A program made the translations under genes and the position numbers. Shown one piece after another: positions 21,482-23,941 of a DNA stretch of 23,941 nt. Location of the stretch: positions 1-23,941 of IMG/VR virus record IMGVR_UViG_3300010334_000277. The stretch is one strand, 5' to 3'. The DNA comes from a virus. The stretch's first letter is position 1; every line of letters starts with the position of its first letter. The notes beneath the pieces were generated by a model, which ran no database searches, was not told the origin of the DNA, and was given only the letters and a program-made list of their open reading frames with translations.

Positions 21482-22468
21482 ATGAGTTTTCAAATACCCA
21501 CTGGCACTGACCTGGTTGATTTCTTAAAGGATTTTACAGGATCAACCAACGACGCTGAAATCAAGAAATGTATCTATCTTGCTGAACTCAGCATGAGAAA
21601 CATCGAACTGCCTGCCTTGCGTAGCAATCCTTATGACCCAGAATACATTGGTGTGGCCAACGAATACGGTCGAGTTCCTATTCCCACAGACATGAACAAG
21701 CCAATCTTGTTCTTCAATCAGAATGGTGCAACGCCAACCCAGACAGGTCCGTGGATCGTTTATGATCGTATCGGAGACAGAGACATCATCACACAGGGCA
21801 TGATCGCCCAGTTGTATCTTTCTCCTGTGAATGTGCCGGCTGTGATCCGCGGCAAGTTCAGTGAAGTATACAATGAATATCAGTTCTTGCCTTATGTGGC
21901 TGAAGGTGCTCTAATCAACTTGTATTCCTACAAGGCCTGGCCCTTGTTGTTCAGTCCCATAGATGATGAGATCGTGAGTGCGACGGGCACCATAGGCACC
22001 ATTGCTGGTGCCGGCCCTTGGACAGCACAGATCACAGGCATGAGCGACACTGTGGGGCTTGAAGCAGGCAGCATTATCACTGCCACAGCAGGCACAGGCA
22101 GCATAGGCACCGGTGGTGTGTATGTGGTCACCAGCACAACCTCAACCTCAGTGAACTACACAGCCACAGGCGGCACCACACCCATAGCAGGCACAGTGAC
22201 CAATGTGGCCTTGCTGGAAAACACCGGACGAGTGGTAGAAACCAATGCTGTGTTGCAAACCTGGTCAGAAGGCTATGTGTACAGCACTCTGCGTGAATAC
22301 TACATCAAGCGTCACAATCCAGAAGATGCTGCGATCTATCAACAAAAATACACTGACGCCTGGAACATCGTGAATGATCAGAACAACCTGGGCAAATGGT
22401 CTGGAGGTCACACAAGACTCACTTCAGTGTGGCAGCCAAGACAATATCGAAATTACAGTCTCAAATAA
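21482..22468 (+). CDS. Head-tail adaptor / tail protein with inserted repeat domain (328 aa)
   Basis: Residues 1-160 and 245-328 look like a helical adaptor: KKCIYLAELSMRNIELPAL, EYIGVANEYGRVPIPTDMNK, YVAEGALINLYSYKAWPLL and then VLQTWSEGYVYSTLREYYIK. Adaptors of this kind join portal to tail. Residues about 164-244 form a Gly/Thr/Ser-rich beta insertion (GTIGTIAGAGPWTAQITG, GVYVVTSTTSTSVNYTATGG) of a type I recall from marine phage structural proteins. The ATG follows three bases after the previous stop, with AAAGGA upstream. Exact class (P22 gp4-like or other) is uncertain. Confidence 0.7.
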   Translation: MSFQIPTGTDLVDFLKDFTGSTNDAEIKKCIYLAELSMRNIELPALRSNPYDPEYIGVANEYGRVPIPTDMNKPILFFNQNGATPTQTGPWIVYDRIGDRDIITQGMIAQLYLSPVNVPAVIRGKFSEVYNEYQFLPYVAEGALINLYSYKAWPLLFSPIDDEIVSATGTIGTIAGAGPWTAQITGMSDTVGLEAGSIITATAGTGSIGTGGVYVVTSTTSTSVNYTATGGTTPIAGTVTNVALLENTGRVVETNAVLQTWSEGYVYSTLREYYIKRHNPEDAAIYQQKYTDAWNIVNDQNNLGKWSGGHTRLTSVWQPRQYRNYSLK

Positions 22469-22478
22469 GGATACCCAC

Positions 22479-23941
22479 ATGGCTACCAGCAACGCAACCA
22501 CAAACAGTCGAAATTACACAACTCTGTATTCGGCCAGCACCGGCAGTGTGAATCCAGGCACCGGTTATGGCAATGCCAATGTGGCCAGTTTCTTGGCTGA
22601 AGGATCTGACACGGGTGGCAACAGCATTGGCAATATCACTGCTGCTGGCATCATATCTGCACAGGGCAACATTCAGACAGATGCCTACTTCATTGGCACA
22701 TTCATTGGCAATATATCAGGCAATGTGGCAGCAGCAGGAGCCAACACACAGGTTCAATACAACAACAGCGGTGGTTTAGGTGCCAGTGCAGCATTCACAT
22801 TCAATCAAGTAAGCAATGTGCTCAACATTGGTGGCAATGTTTCTGCCAATTACTACACTGGCAATGGATCACAACTCACAGGTTTGCCTGCCACATACGG
22901 CAATGCCAATGTGGCTGCATTCTTACCCACATACACAGGCAATCTATCTGGAGGCAACCTGGCCTTGACCGGCAATGCTGTGATCACCGGCGGCGTGACC
23001 ACCAGCAACAACATCGTGAGTGGTGCCAACATCCAGGCAGCAGGCAATATCCGTACCACAGGACCCAGCGGCAACATCACCGGCGTGGATTATGCTGTGG
23101 CCAATTTCTTTGTGGGCAATGGCAGCCTGCTGACCGGTGTTACCAGCACATATGGCAATGCCAATGTGGCGTCTTTCTTGCCGGTGTTTGGTGGCAATGC
23201 GAATGTGACAACTGTGTTCTCTAACACAAACTTGGCCATGCAAGGTCAGGACTGGGTGCAGATGCAATACAATCCAGATGGCACACCACATGATCAGACT
23301 GACATAGGCACAGGATCATGGTTTTATCTGGATGGATCAGGTGCTGTGTGGGAAAGCAATACCACAGGTTCATTAAAATCAGTGATCCTGGGCAACAATG
23401 GAAACATTAGTGCTCAGGGCAATGTCACAGCACCATACTATTTTGGTAATGGCAGCCAACTAACAGGATTGCCAGCCACATATTCAAATGCCAATGTTGT
23501 GAGTTTACTGGCCAACTTTGGATCTAATACCATTACCACCACAGGCAACATTGTTGCTGGCAATGTAGATCTACCAGCAACTGGAAAATTCTTTGTGGGG
23601 GTTGCTGGATTAAACTCTGTGATTATCCAGCCTGCCGACATAAGTGTAGTCAGCGCCTTTGGAACTGGTCGAGTTAGTGCTGATTATTTCCAGGGCGATG
23701 GCAGCAATCTGAGTGGAATCACCGGTGCCAATGTCACAGGCACCGTGGCCAATGCCACATATGCAACTTCAGCAGGCACAGCAACCACAGCCACAACTGT
23801 GACGGGTGCAGCACAAGCCAACATAACTTCAGTTGGCACATTGACCAGTCTTGCAGTGTCTGGAAATGTGTCAGCAGGAAATATCAGTACCACAGGCTTG
23901 ATTTCGGCCACAGGCAATATCACAGGCAACTATTTTATCGG
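22479..23941 (+). CDS. Repetitive tail fibre / spike-type protein, 5' part (at least 487 aa)
   Basis: The frame is open from ATG 22479 (AAGGAT upstream) to the window end, so the gene is cut off. It is Gly/Asn/Ala/Thr-rich and beta-like. A repeat unit of the form [YF][YF]xGNGSxLTG recurs at residues about 125, 210, 320 and 403, the last as YFQGDGSNLSGI; the first three are followed by xxYxNANV, and the window ends as another NYFIG begins. Such repeats are common in phage fibres and structural proteins and suggest a trimeric, rod-like adhesin. Position after the adaptor fits a receptor-binding role. The distal end is not seen. Confidence 0.85.
   Translation, partial: MATSNATTNSRNYTTLYSASTGSVNPGTGYGNANVASFLAEGSDTGGNSIGNITAAGIISAQGNIQTDAYFIGTFIGNISGNVAAAGANTQVQYNNSGGLGASAAFTFNQVSNVLNIGGNVSANYYTGNGSQLTGLPATYGNANVAAFLPTYTGNLSGGNLALTGNAVITGGVTTSNNIVSGANIQAAGNIRTTGPSGNITGVDYAVANFFVGNGSLLTGVTSTYGNANVASFLPVFGGNANVTTVFSNTNLAMQGQDWVQMQYNPDGTPHDQTDIGTGSWFYLDGSGAVWESNTTGSLKSVILGNNGNISAQGNVTAPYYFGNGSQLTGLPATYSNANVVSLLANFGSNTITTTGNIVAGNVDLPATGKFFVGVAGLNSVIIQPADISVVSAFGTGRVSADYFQGDGSNLSGITGANVTGTVANATYATSAGTATTATTVTGAAQANITSVGTLTSLAVSGNVSAGNISTTGLISATGNITGNYFI

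Noticed and set aside
22851-23720. Regular repeats that might suggest a CRISPR array
   Set aside because: Repeats are imperfect, in frame, 83-110 codons apart and encode a fibre protein repeat.

Overview
The window is a piece of a tailed double-stranded DNA phage genome and carries no cellular genes. The landmark genes are a terminase large subunit with an ATPase motif and nuclease carboxylates, a 758-residue portal, an acidic coiled-coil scaffold, a major capsid protein, a head-tail connector and a repetitive fibre. A second structural block at the left end holds a transglycosylase-bearing internal virion protein and Ala/Gln/Gly-rich partners. The inferred morphotype is a podovirus. The capsid protein resembles the phage SU10/phiEco32-type family as I remember it. 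Small proteins and glycine-rich repeats resemble those of marine environmental phages, but the host cannot be read from the sequence.

Layout. (1) 1-5338, plus strand: end of a virion/DNA-ejection operon, namely a Gly-rich protein, an ejection protein, a 914-aa SLT-domain internal protein, an Ala/Pro-rich protein and a Dps-like ferritin-fold protein. (2) 5388-10411: an accessory and early region on both strands. It holds a GNAT-like gene and an HNH gene that diverge from a 17-bp palindrome made of two late-promoter motifs, a structured intergenic segment (possible ncRNA), a minus-strand cassette of six small early genes driven by two near-identical sigma70 promoters, and several small plus-strand genes, one with a chain of hairpins inside its coding sequence. 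(3) 10453-15252: terminase small-subunit candidate, a set of small virion-like proteins sharing an RGPTxGN motif, two hypotheticals and the terminase large subunit. (4) 15283-20343: portal, small helical protein, scaffold, major capsid protein, terminator. (5) 20362-20849: a single-gene 'moron' with its own sigma70 promoters and terminator. (6) 20891-end: head-tail proteins and a fibre gene that runs off the window.

Control. Three kinds of signal separate cleanly. Near-consensus sigma70 promoters (TTGACC or TTGACA, 17-bp spacer, TATACT or TATATT) drive the minus-strand early cassette and the moron. A recurring CTAAATA/CATAAATA motif, much like the T4-family late promoter TATAAATA, sits just upstream of the late genes on both strands and suggests a phage gp55-type sigma factor encoded elsewhere. 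Within transcription units, genes are joined by ATGA or TAATG overlaps. In three late genes the motif lies exactly four bases from the ATG with no Shine-Dalgarno sequence, which suggests leaderless messages.

The most unusual items are the palindromic bidirectional late promoter, the leaderless arrangement, the five-hairpin chain inside a gene, the structured intergenic element, the Dps-like protein in the ejection operon and the moron.
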